This document shows, piece by piece, positions 17,766 to 25,539 of a DNA stretch of 64,000 nt. The position numbers were made by a program, and so were the translations under genes. Under the pieces are notes generated by a model. That model saw nothing but the letters and a program-made list of their open reading frames with translations, searched no databases and was not told the DNA's origin. This DNA is from Neobittarella massiliensis (ex Bilen et al. 2018) (GTDB taxonomy: Bacteria; Bacillota; Clostridia; Oscillospirales; Ruminococcaceae): positions 62,001-126,000 of the forward strand of contig NZ_OKQO01000006.1 in the NCBI RefSeq assembly GCF_900289145.1, in the 5' to 3' direction. The stretch's first letter is position 1, and the number at the start of each line of letters is the position of its first letter.

Positions 17766-17844
17766 GCGTGCACAGCCCTTATAAAAGCTCCGCTGGTGCC
17801 ACCGCCCCTTGCCGTCACCGCTCATCTCTGATTCCCGCAGTCGA

Positions 17845-18070
17845 CAAAAAAGACCCCATCCCCACACAAAAAGGGACGGAGTCTTCACATTCCGCGGTGC
17901 CACCCTTGTTGAGGGCCTGCGGCCCCCCACTCAGTTTCCCTTAACGCGGGGCACGGGTGGTTTTTAGCCACCGGCTACAGCGGTGTCCTTCACCGCCGCT
18001 GCCCGCGCCCCTCGCACCAGGTGGGGCGCTCTCTGTACGGGCGGGCAGGCGGTTACTGCTCCTCTGTCAA
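17845..18070 (-). promoter_or_regulatory. T-box riboswitch of hisS-aspS
   Basis: Read on the minus strand, the leader has a TAAAAT -10 element at 18075-18080. A stem I follows, with the loop-E AGTA at 18057-18054 and nested helices TGCCCG/CGGGCA and CGCCCC/GGGGCG around an ACCTGGTGCGA apical region, with AGAGAG on the 5' side. The specifier region is TGAAGGACAC. The conserved T-box AAGGGTGGCACCGCGG is at 17892-17907. The terminator (GACTCCGTCCC pairing with GGGGATGGGGTC, then T6) spans 17845-17883. T-box RNAs bind uncharged tRNA and prevent termination. The specifier reads GAC (Asp), followed by a purine as usual; it overlaps CAC (His). Confidence 0.92.
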
Positions 18071-18122
18071 AGCCATTTTAACAGCAATATATGCACGATA
18101 CAGGCCTTAAAACGCGGGCGGG

Positions 18123-18542
18123 CTACTGTGCCGCGCCGGCATTTTTGGGGTTGACGATGTTGCGCCAATCCAAGTCGCCGCGGTCCAGACCGTGGATCAG
18201 CACCTCGGCGGTGGCCATGTTGGTCGCTACCGGAATGTTGTGCACGTCGCAGAGCCGCAGCATGTTGTTGTCTCCCGCCTTCGACACATTGGGGCTGATG
18301 GAATCTCTGAAAAACAGCACCAGGTCGATCTCGTTGTTGGCGATGCGGGCCGATATCTGCTGCTGGCCGCCCTGTGCGCCCGATAAAAACTTTTGAATGG
18401 CAAGACCGGTGGCCTCGGCGACCAAATGCCCGGTAGTGCCGGTGGAACAGAGTTCGTGGCGGCTCAAGATTCCGCAGTACGCGATGCAGAACTGTACCAT
18501 CAGTTCTTTTTTGGAGTCGTTGGCAATGATGGCGATATTCAA
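18123..18542 (-). CDS. Methylglyoxal-synthase-like protein, catalytic residues replaced
   Basis: The 139-residue protein aligns throughout with MgsA, which makes methylglyoxal from dihydroxyacetone phosphate: AIIANDSKK, STGTTGHLV (phosphate loop), SGAQGGQQQISARI, IDLVLFFRDS and NIPVATNMATAEVLI. The enzyme's catalytic base is the aspartate of GGDQQ (Asp71 in Escherichia coli); here that codon is CAG, giving GGQQQ. By the same alignment the His of AHD is Asn, His98 is Ser and Asp101 is Gly, while Asp20 and Asp91 remain. The frame is intact, so it is not an ordinary pseudogene. The start is TTG at 18542 after TTGGAGGGTCATATC, 16 bases from minD. A non-catalytic, perhaps ligand-sensing role is inference. 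Confidence 0.85.
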   Translation of the reverse strand: MNIAIIANDSKKELMVQFCIAYCGILSRHELCSTGTTGHLVAEATGLAIQKFLSGAQGGQQQISARIANNEIDLVLFFRDSISPNVSKAGDNNMLRLCDVHNIPVATNMATAEVLIHGLDRGDLDWRNIVNPKNAGAAQ

Positions 18543-18558
18543 GATATGACCCTCCAAT

Positions 18559-19296
18559 CTATTGTACGTCCAAAGGAATATAGGCGCCCTCCAGGCGGGC
18601 GGCAATGTTTGCAAATACCCGTGCCGGCAGCCCCTTAGCGGGCAGCGACGCGCCGGTGGTGGCCGACAGGTGTACGGTGTGGTCCATGGGCACCACCCCC
18701 AGGAGCTGGGCCCCGGCCAGATCGATCACCTCGTCCAGGTCCCGCACCGAGCTCTTGGCAATGTCCCGCGGCTCCACCCGGTTGATCACCAGCCGGCGGC
18801 TGGCTATGTTGGGGAAATCGTCCAAAAGCTGGCCCACTACGCCCGCGTCCCGGGCGGCAATAATATCCGGCGTGGTGACGATGATCGCGCGGTCCGCCGC
18901 GTAGGCCCCCACTCGAAAGCCCTCCCCCACCCCGGCCGGGGCGTCCAGCAGCGTGTAGTCGTAAAAGCGGCTGGCCGCACGGCACAGCTCAAAAAGCTTC
19001 TGCGGCACGATCGGGCTGCCGGGGGTAAACGGTGCCGGCAAAATGTGTAAGTTGGGGCAAAAACTGCAGGGCACCACGGCGCGGTCAGCGCTTATGCGCC
19101 CCTCGGTCACGTCCCCCAGGTGAAAAACGGTCTGCTGCGATATACCGGCCATAATGTCCAGCCCCCGCAGCCCGGTGTCCAGCTCGATAGCCAGCACTTT
19201 TCGGCCCAGCGCCGCCAGCGCCACGCCGGTAAAAAAACCGACCGTCGTCTTGCCCACGCCGCCTTTGCCAGAGGTGATGAGCGCTATGTCGCCCAC
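18559..19296 (-). CDS. minD: Septum-site determining ATPase MinD
   Basis: The 245-residue P-loop ATPase has the deviant Walker A GKGGVGKTT at its N terminus, LDTGLRGLDIMAGI (switch I region), DAPAGVGEG (switch II) and VVTTPDIIAARDA. MinD binds membrane and MinC to block septation away from mid-cell. The usual C-terminal amphipathic membrane-targeting helix rich in Lys and Phe is absent: the protein stops after ARVFANIAARLEGAYIPLDV. No minC or minE is adjacent. The start is GTG at 19296 after AAAGGTCGGTGAAA. It has its own promoter at 19387-19416 and is followed by the mgsA-like gene. Confidence 0.88.
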   Translation of the reverse strand: MGDIALITSGKGGVGKTTVGFFTGVALAALGRKVLAIELDTGLRGLDIMAGISQQTVFHLGDVTEGRISADRAVVPCSFCPNLHILPAPFTPGSPIVPQKLFELCRAASRFYDYTLLDAPAGVGEGFRVGAYAADRAIIVTTPDIIAARDAGVVGQLLDDFPNIASRRLVINRVEPRDIAKSSVRDLDEVIDLAGAQLLGVVPMDHTVHLSATTGASLPAKGLPARVFANIAARLEGAYIPLDVQ

Positions 19297-19386
19297 ACTT
19301 TCACCGACCTTTCAAAAAAGCAGCAGGGCTGTATGTGACGGGCACACAGGTCATACCCGCCGCCGAGAAACAACTATCTGATTAAC

Positions 19387-19416
19387 ATTGTAACACATGA
19401 AATTATGCCACGTCAA
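19387..19416 (-). promoter_or_regulatory. Promoter of minD and the mgsA-like gene
   Basis: On the minus strand TTGACG (19411-19416) and TACAAT (19387-19392) are separated by 18 bases, 90 bases upstream of the minD start. Confidence 0.65.
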
Positions 19417-19548
19417 ACACAGAATAGACAAATCGATGCCCCAAATGTGCCATATCGATAAAGTGAGCCGGATTTATGGTGCCAGTAAAGCACACATTTC
19501 GCTATTTCTGCCACTTGCCCCTAAAAGCGCCGCTGCACGCCCACCAAA

Positions 19549-19591
19549 CACAAAGCCCGCTCCACCGGTGTCGGCGGGGCGGGTTTTGTGC
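19549..19591 (-). terminator. Terminator after PBP2
   Basis: On the minus strand an imperfect stem (CACAAAACCCGC with GCGGGCTTTGTG) is followed by TTTGG. It lies 17 bases past the PBP2 stop and separates the mre unit from minD. Confidence 0.65.
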
Positions 19592-19607
19592 GCTCAATAC
19601 GCCTGGG

Positions 19608-21662
19608 TCACTGGGCAGCCTGCCCGTCGGGGTAAAAGTAGGCGTTCATGATCTCGGCCACCATCGGCGACAGGTAGTAGCTGTCGCCGCCGTGCTCAAT
19701 GACCACTGCCACCGCGATCTCCGAGTTTTCCGCCGGCCCGTAGGCGATGTACACCGCGTTGGGGCTGCCGTTTGGCACCTGCGGGGTACCGGTCTTAGAG
19801 GCCACATCGATGGGGTAGTTCTGAAAGCCCGGCCGGCCCGAGCCCTCCCGCGACACCGCCACCATACCCTCACGCACGGCGGCGTAGTCCTCGTCGCTGA
19901 TGCCCTCTACCTGGGCGGCCACGGTGGGCTTGGTCTCATAAATGGTCGCGCCGGTGTTGTGGTCCAAAACGCCTTTGATCAGGTGCGACTTGTAGCGGGT
20001 GCCGTTGTTGGACATGGTGGCCGCATAGGTGGCCAACTGCAGCGGGGTCACGATGGTCTCGCCCTGACCGATCGCCGCCTGCACGATATCGCCGGGCACC
20101 CACTCGCGCGAGTAGTTGTCCGGGTGCGAGATCTTCGATCCGGTGCCGCCGCCCAGCTCAAAGCCCAGTGACTCGCCGTCCTCGCCCAGCCCCAGCTGGT
20201 GGGCGGTGTCAAATATCTTCTGAATGCCCACCTGGCGGCCCACCTCGTAAAAGTAGATGTTACAGGATACCGCCAGCGCCCGCTTCAGCGAGATGGGCCC
20301 GTGCGTGCCCAAGCACTCGGGGCTGTACCCGTCAAAGTAGGTATATACATGGTTACAGGTCACGCTGGTAGAGGGGTTGATCGTACCCGCACTCAGCGCC
20401 GCCAGCCCCACGCAGGGCTTGAATACCGAGCCGGGGGTGTAGGTGCCGTCCAGCGCCCGGTTGAACATGGGGTTGAGCGGGTCCTTGTACAAGGCGTTAT
20501 AATCTTTAAAAAAGTTGTTGATGTCGTAGGTGGGGTAGTTGGCCATGGCCAGCACCTCGCCGGTCTTGGTGTTGAGCACCACCGCCGCGCCGGCGTTGGC
20601 GTCGGCACCCACCCCCACCCCTTTGGTGGCGGCGATATTTTTAATGTAGCGCTCCAGTATCTCCTGGGTCTTTCCCTGTAAGTTGGCGTCGATGGTCAGC
20701 TGTACCGTGCCGCCGGGCTGGGGCGCTTTGGTCTCGGTCTGGCTCAGCACATTGCCCGACTTGTCCTTCACCACCTGCACCTGGCCGGCCGTGCCTTTCA
20801 GGGTGCTCTCATAGGCCTTCTCCACCCCGTCTTTGCCCACCACATCGTTGAGCTTATAGCCCTTTTTGGCCAGCTCCTCGTACTCCTCTTTGCTTATCGA
20901 GCCGATGTGCCCCAGCAGGTGGGGCAGCAGGGTGCCGTTGGGGTACTCGCGAATGGCCTCCTCCACGATGCCCACCCCCGGCATCTGCATGCTGGCCTCC
21001 TCGATGGCGGTCACCGCCTCGATAGAGATGTCGCTGGCATAGGTGTAGGGGGTGTTCGAAAAATAACCCCGCAGCTCCATTTCGTAGCGCACGCCGGCTA
21101 TGGTCCGCGCATCCTGGCGGCTGTATTCCTTCAGCTCGTATTTCTCGATGAGCTTGTCCATCACGTTTTCGGCGGTGGCGTAAACATTTAAGTCGTTGGT
21201 CTTTTTAAGGCTCTCAATGTCTGCCGCCAGCTCTTTTTCGGTGCGCACGTCCACATTCTCGGTGCTGCCGGCGTTGGCCGCCTCCTCCGCCGAGGTCAAA
21301 AACCCGTACGGCTCCGACTTGCTGATGGGCAGCGTGTCGTTCCAGGTCTGCCCCTTGGCAGTCATAATGCCGCACAGCTTCAAAATGGTCTCGTTCAGGT
21401 CCTCGCTGGGCAAAAACAGCTTGTTGAACTGCACGTTATAGCCCACCCGGTTGGTGGCCAGCGCCACCCCGTTGCGGTCTACGATCTCGCCTCGGGCCGC
21501 CGAGACGTCCATGGTGTACACCGCGCTGGCGTCAGCCTGCTCCCGGTAGCTGTCCCCCTGCACCACCTGCAGGTCAAACAACACCGAGCCAAACAGTCCC
21601 CCCACCAAAAGGAGGATGAGCCCCAGGTAACTCAGCCGGTTGGAAAAGAATTTTTTGAGCAT
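19608..21662 (-). CDS. Penicillin-binding protein 2 (elongation transpeptidase)
   Basis: The 684-residue class B PBP has one N-terminal membrane helix (about 12-32), a dimerisation region beginning ARGEIVDRNGVALATN, and a transpeptidase domain. The SxxK motif is GSVFKP (active-site Ser), the SxN motif is SCN in LAVSCNIYFYEV, and the KTG motif is SKTGTPQ. Class B PBPs cross-link peptidoglycan during elongation with RodA and MreB. The start follows AGAAGGAGGGCTCT. It is the last gene of the mreBCD unit; in many clostridia rodA is in the same locus but none is seen here. An SVFK in place of STFK at the active site is a common variant. Confidence 0.93.
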   Translation of the reverse strand: MLKKFFSNRLSYLGLILLLVGGLFGSVLFDLQVVQGDSYREQADASAVYTMDVSAARGEIVDRNGVALATNRVGYNVQFNKLFLPSEDLNETILKLCGIMTAKGQTWNDTLPISKSEPYGFLTSAEEAANAGSTENVDVRTEKELAADIESLKKTNDLNVYATAENVMDKLIEKYELKEYSRQDARTIAGVRYEMELRGYFSNTPYTYASDISIEAVTAIEEASMQMPGVGIVEEAIREYPNGTLLPHLLGHIGSISKEEYEELAKKGYKLNDVVGKDGVEKAYESTLKGTAGQVQVVKDKSGNVLSQTETKAPQPGGTVQLTIDANLQGKTQEILERYIKNIAATKGVGVGADANAGAAVVLNTKTGEVLAMANYPTYDINNFFKDYNALYKDPLNPMFNRALDGTYTPGSVFKPCVGLAALSAGTINPSTSVTCNHVYTYFDGYSPECLGTHGPISLKRALAVSCNIYFYEVGRQVGIQKIFDTAHQLGLGEDGESLGFELGGGTGSKISHPDNYSREWVPGDIVQAAIGQGETIVTPLQLATYAATMSNNGTRYKSHLIKGVLDHNTGATIYETKPTVAAQVEGISDEDYAAVREGMVAVSREGSGRPGFQNYPIDVASKTGTPQVPNGSPNAVYIAYGPAENSEIAVAVVIEHGGDSYYLSPMVAEIMNAYFYPDGQAAQ

Positions 21663-21709
21663 AGAGCCCTCCTTCTCTCAGATGTTTTAAGTGGTCGGGC
21701 CGGGCGTGT

Positions 21710-22228
21710 TCAGGTCCCTTCACCGCGCAGGCAGGCGCGGCGGATGCCCAGCACCGCCAGCAGTATCAGCGGGCAGCACAGCGCGGTGTACAGCGTCCCC
21801 GGCAAAAGCTGCCGGGTGAGGATATACAGGCTGTCCTTATAAAAGAAAAAGAAGTTGAACAGGTAGTCCAGCCCGCACTGTACCAGCAGCGCCAGCGCGC
21901 AGACCAAGCTGGCGTTGAGCACCGTCTTGCGCACCCAAAAAATAAAGAAAAACGAGCAGGCCACACACAGCACGCAGAGGATCACCCCGTTAAAGCCCGA
22001 CAGCCGCATCGCCGACAGGTCCCACATCAGCCCGGCCACCGCCCCGTATATGGCACCGGCCAGCTCATTTTCATAAATGGCGATGGCCAGCGCGGCCGGC
22101 GCCACCAGTGCCGGCCGCACCCCGGCAATGCCAAACAGCCCCGGGGTGGTCTGCATGGTATAAAGCAAAAGCAGCAGCAGCGCGTAAAACACCCACCGCA
22201 AATGCACTCGAACCGGTATCTTTTGCAA
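21710..22228 (-). CDS. mreD: Rod-shape determining protein MreD
   Basis: The 172-residue protein is almost entirely hydrophobic, with about five membrane helices, as expected for MreD, the small integral-membrane member of the elongasome. Sequence conservation in MreD is low, so the call rests on position between mreC and the PBP2 gene, size and topology. The start is a TTG at 22228 after GGGCGGATAGCTG, 30 bases after mreC. Residues 35-60 (LFGIAGVRPALVAPAALAI) resemble the MreD family's second helix. Confidence 0.85.
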   Translation of the reverse strand: MQKIPVRVHLRWVFYALLLLLLYTMQTTPGLFGIAGVRPALVAPAALAIAIYENELAGAIYGAVAGLMWDLSAMRLSGFNGVILCVLCVACSFFFIFWVRKTVLNASLVCALALLVQCGLDYLFNFFFFYKDSLYILTRQLLPGTLYTALCCPLILLAVLGIRRACLRGEGT

Positions 22229-22258
22229 CAGCTATCCGCCCTTTCCGCCCCACCGGGG

Positions 22259-23086
22259 TCAGTGCTCGATGAGCACCATCACCGTCGACACGCTCGAAAC
22301 ATCCACCACCGGCTCCAGTACCGCGTATTTGGTGATGCCGTTTTTCTCCGGCTTTACCGATTTGATGGTGCCGATGAGCAGGTCTTTGGGAGCGATGTCC
22401 CCCATGCCCGAGGTCAACACCATGTCTCCCTCGGCCGCCGTCGAGGTGCGCGACAGGTACCTGAGCTTGGTCTGCCCCTCTTTCGAGAGCGCAGTGTCGC
22501 CCGATACCACACCGGTATCCCGCGACTGGCTGGTGTATACCCCCAGCTTAAAGGCGGGGTCCAGTATCGTCATCACCGTCGAGTAGTTGGGCCCGGCCTC
22601 CATCACCAGCCCCACCAGCCCGTCCGAAGTGATCACCGGGTCCTGGTTTTTGATGCCGTCGCTAGTGCCCTTGTCGATGGTAAAGGCGTAAAAACGGGCA
22701 CTGGCGTCACGGCCGATCACGCTGGCAGTCACCATTTTGTATTCGGGGTGCGCCTGCTGGATCTGCAGCTGCTGGGCGTAGTTGGCGTTCTCCTCTTTGT
22801 AGCGGTCCAGGTCGGTCAGCTGGCCCCGCAGCTCCTGTATCTCTTTTTTCAGCTCCTGGTTTTCGTCCAGCAGCTCATCGGCCAGGGTCAGCCGGTCAAA
22901 AAAGCCGCCGAACCAGCCCGACACCGTGGTGGCCACCGCCTGAAAAGGCGCCGTCACCGTGCCGATGATCTTCGAGGGCAGTGACGACAGCGTGCCGGTA
23001 TAGGCCGCCTGGATCATAAACCCAAACAGCAGCGCCACGATGCAGATGATCACCTTAAAGCGGGTGGTCTTAAAAAAGTCTTTCAT
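22259..23086 (-). CDS. mreC: Rod-shape determining protein MreC
   Basis: The 275-residue protein has a short cytoplasmic start, one membrane helix (about 11-30), a coiled coil around residues 65-105 (LLDENQELKKEIQELRG and onwards) and two beta-rich domains ending VMVLIEH. The segment AFTIDKGTSDGIKNQDPVIT is typical of MreC. MreC forms extracytoplasmic filaments that organise PBP2 and RodA. The start at 23086 (MKDFFKTTRF) is preferred over an upstream ATG because it gives the usual MreC N terminus; a GGGAG lies 11 bases upstream. It is followed by mreD. Confidence 0.93.
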   Translation of the reverse strand: MKDFFKTTRFKVIICIVALLFGFMIQAAYTGTLSSLPSKIIGTVTAPFQAVATTVSGWFGGFFDRLTLADELLDENQELKKEIQELRGQLTDLDRYKEENANYAQQLQIQQAHPEYKMVTASVIGRDASARFYAFTIDKGTSDGIKNQDPVITSDGLVGLVMEAGPNYSTVMTILDPAFKLGVYTSQSRDTGVVSGDTALSKEGQTKLRYLSRTSTAAEGDMVLTSGMGDIAPKDLLIGTIKSVKPEKNGITKYAVLEPVVDVSSVSTVMVLIEH

Positions 23087-23258
23087 TCCAGAGATGCTCC
23101 CAGCCAGCCGGCGCCTCGCGCCGGTATAAAAAGGAGCGGGCAATGGGCAGCAGTGGTCCTGCCGCAGCCGCTTACCCGCTCAGTCGTGTCCTCTGTTCGC
23201 GCGCCCCAGCCCTCACGCCGATAGGGGCCCGCCGCCCGCCCCGTCCGGGGCCCGGCGC

Positions 23259-24266
23259 CTAATCCTCGTCCGAGAGGACCTCTTTTAGCACATTGATGTT
23301 CTCCAGCACCTTGCCGGTGCCCTCCGCCACACAGTCCAGCGGATTTTCGGCGATGTGGACCGGCATGCCGGTCTCGCCCGAAATGAGCTCGTCCAGCCCG
23401 CGCAGCAGCGCGCCGCCGCCGGTCAGAGTGATGCCGTGGTCGATGATATCGCTCGACAGCTCCGGCGGGGTACGCTCCAGGGTGGTCTTGATGGCGTCCA
23501 CCACCTCCTGCAGCGGCAGCCGCAGCGCCTCGCGCACCTCTTTGGCCGAGAGCGAGATGTTCTTGGGCAGACCGTCGGCCAGATCGCGGCCCTTTATCTC
23601 GATAGAGCCCTCCCCCTCGTACGGCGCCGCCGAGCCAATCTGGATCTTGATCGACTCCGCCGTGCGCTCGCCGATGAGCAGGTTGTAGGTCTTTTTCACG
23701 TAGTTGATGATGGACGAGTCGAACTCGTCGCCGCCCACGCGCACCGACTTGGCCGCCACGATGCCGCCCAGCGAGATGACCGCCACCTCGCTGGTGCCGC
23801 CGCCGATGTCCACCACCATGCTGCCCACCGCCTCGGCCACCGGCAGCCCGGCGCCGATAGCTGCCGCCATGGGCTCCTCGATCACCGACACGTGCTTGGC
23901 GCCGGCTTTCAGCGCCGCCTCTTTCACCGCCCGCCGCTCAACGGCAGTCACCCCCGACGGGATGCAGATGATGACCTGCGGCCGGGCGAACATCTTGCCG
24001 CCAAAGATCTTCTTGATGAAGATCTGCAGCATACTGGTGGTGATGTCGAAATCGGCGATCACGCCGTCTTTCAGCGGGCGCACCGCCACGATAGAACCGG
24101 GCGTACGGCCGATCACGTCTTTGGCCTCCTGGCCCACAAAACGCACCGTGTCGGTCTTTTTATCTACGGCCACCACCGAGGGCTCGCGCATGATGATGCC
24201 TTTGCCCCGCATAAAGCACAGGGTGTTGGCGGTGCCCAGGTCGATGCCTACATCGCGTGAAAACAT
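23259..24266 (-). CDS. mreB: Rod-shape determining protein MreB
   Basis: The 335-residue actin-like protein carries phosphate 1 motif GIDLGTANT, phosphate 2 motif [15 protein letters not shown] and the adenosine motif [28 protein letters not shown] is also present. MreB polymerises under the membrane and guides lateral wall synthesis. The start follows GAAAGGGGATCATAT; a longer in-frame reading lacks a ribosome site. A clear promoter sits at 24403-24431. It begins the mreB-mreC-mreD-PBP2 unit. The 172-base gap to mreC is larger than the other gaps in the operon. Confidence 0.97.
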   Translation of the reverse strand: MFSRDVGIDLGTANTLCFMRGKGIIMREPSVVAVDKKTDTVRFVGQEAKDVIGRTPGSIVAVRPLKDGVIADFDITTSMLQIFIKKIFGGKMFARPQVIICIPSGVTAVERRAVKEAALKAGAKHVSVIEEPMAAAIGAGLPVAEAVGSMVVDIGGGTSEVAVISLGGIVAAKSVRVGGDEFDSSIINYVKKTYNLLIGERTAESIKIQIGSAAPYEGEGSIEIKGRDLADGLPKNISLSAKEVREALRLPLQEVVDAIKTTLERTPPELSSDIIDHGITLTGGGALLRGLDELISGETGMPVHIAENPLDCVAEGTGKVLENINVLKEVLSDED

Positions 24267-24402
24267 ATATGATCCCCTTTCAGATATACCTCGCTCACAG
24301 TAAGGTAGACCGCCCCCCGCGCAAAGCAGCGCTCGCCGGTGCGGCATATCGCAACAGCGCGTCTTTTTACGCGCCTGTCCAATTTATTGACTCACATACC
24401 TT

Positions 24403-24431
24403 ATTATAAACGCTGTGGCGGCGTTTCTCAA
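24403..24431 (-). promoter_or_regulatory. Promoter of the mreB operon
   Basis: On the minus strand TTGAGA (24426-24431) and TATAAT (24403-24408) are 17 bases apart, about 137 bases upstream of mreB. Confidence 0.7.
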
Positions 24432-24475
24432 CTACTTTTTATGAAGAATTTCTAAATATTCAGCCTGTTTTTTGT

Positions 24476-25093
24476 TCAGTGTCCCGCATCGGCCAGCAGC
24501 TCGGTCAGCACCTGGTACACCCGGCACAGCGGCAGGCCAAAAGCGGCGTAAAAATCTCCCTCGATGCCGGTAAAAAAGGCCGCCGCCGGCCCATTTATGC
24601 CGTAGGCGCCGGCCTTGTCGGCCCACAATCCGGTGTCCAGGTAGGCCTGCAGCTCAGTTTCGGTGATGGGCCGCATGTGCATCTGCACCGTCTCGCAAAA
24701 TACGATCTCCCGCTGCCCGCGCAAAATGCACACCCCGGTGTGCACCTGGTGGTCGGTGCCCGAAAAGGTGCGCAGCATCTCGGCGGCGTGGTCCTGGTCG
24801 CGGGGCTTGCCGTAGGTGCGGCCGTCAAGGCCCACCACCGTGTCGCTGCCCAGCACGGTGCAGTCCGGCCGGCTCTTGGCCACTGCCTGCGCCTTCTGCC
24901 GGGCCAGGTACTGCACCATCTCCTCGGCCGGCATCTGGTGGGGCAGCACCTCATCCTCCCCGCTCACACACACGGTAAAATCGCGGGTGATGAGCCCCAG
25001 TATCTCCCGCCGCCGCGGCGACGCCGAGGCCAGGCACAAATTGAGCGGCGCAAAGTCACACATGGGCGCAAAGCCTTTTTTTTCGATCACCAT
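24476..25093 (-). CDS. maf: Maf-like nucleotide pyrophosphatase
   Basis: This 205-residue Maf protein removes pyrophosphate from non-canonical or methylated nucleoside triphosphates. It has SASPRRREIL near residue 23, the metal-binding VLGSDTVVGLDGRTYGKP, and the C-terminal DKAGAYGINGPAAAFF ... GLPL. It starts 5 bases past the dut stop with GGGGAGGAAG overlapping the dut end, so the two are coupled. Its N terminus is about ten residues longer than usual; a second in-frame ATG (residue 11) has no clear site. Its neighbour dut is another nucleotide-pool cleaner. The gene ends close to the mreB promoter. Confidence 0.93.
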   Translation of the reverse strand: MVIEKKGFAPMCDFAPLNLCLASASPRRREILGLITRDFTVCVSGEDEVLPHQMPAEEMVQYLARQKAQAVAKSRPDCTVLGSDTVVGLDGRTYGKPRDQDHAAEMLRTFSGTDHQVHTGVCILRGQREIVFCETVQMHMRPITETELQAYLDTGLWADKAGAYGINGPAAAFFTGIEGDFYAAFGLPLCRVYQVLTELLADAGH

Positions 25094-25098
25094 ACCCG

Positions 25099-25539
25099 CT
25101 ACTTCCTCCCCGTCGAGCCAAAGCCGCCGTCGCCGCGGTCAGTGTCCGGCAGACAGTCGGTCAGAACTATCTCCGGCAGCAGCACCGGCGTGATCACCAG
25201 CTGGGCGATGCGCTCGCCGGGGGCCACCGTGTAGGCCGCGGCCGACTGGTTGCGCAGCGCCACCAGCACCTCTCCCCGGTAGTCGCTGTCGATCACGCCC
25301 ACGCAATTTTGCGGCACCAGTCCGTGCTTGATGGCCAGTCCGCTGCGGGCGTATACCAGTCCCACACAGCCGCTGTCGGGCAGGGCCATAGCAAACCCGG
25401 TGGGAACGCCCACCGCCTCGCCCGGCGCGATGCAGAGCGGTTTTTCAAGGCAGGCGTACAGGTCGTAGCCGGCGCTGCCGGCGGTGGCGCGGGTTGGCGC
25501 TTTGGCGCCTTGGCGCAGCAATTTTATCATAAGCTTCAT
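25099..25539 (-). CDS. dut: dUTP diphosphatase
   Basis: The 146-residue protein carries the five trimeric dUTPase motifs: SAGYDLYA (1), YARSGLAIKHGL (2), GVIDSDYRGE (3, catalytic Asp), GERIAQLVI (4) and RGDGGFGSTGR (5, the flexible C-terminal arm). It converts dUTP to dUMP and pyrophosphate, limiting uracil incorporation and supplying dTMP synthesis. It begins one base before the stop of the U32 peptidase gene, indicating translational coupling. The family forms homotrimers with three shared active sites; all contact motifs are intact here. Confidence 0.97.
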   Translation of the reverse strand: MKLMIKLLRQGAKAPTRATAGSAGYDLYACLEKPLCIAPGEAVGVPTGFAMALPDSGCVGLVYARSGLAIKHGLVPQNCVGVIDSDYRGEVLVALRNQSAAAYTVAPGERIAQLVITPVLLPEIVLTDCLPDTDRGDGGFGSTGRK

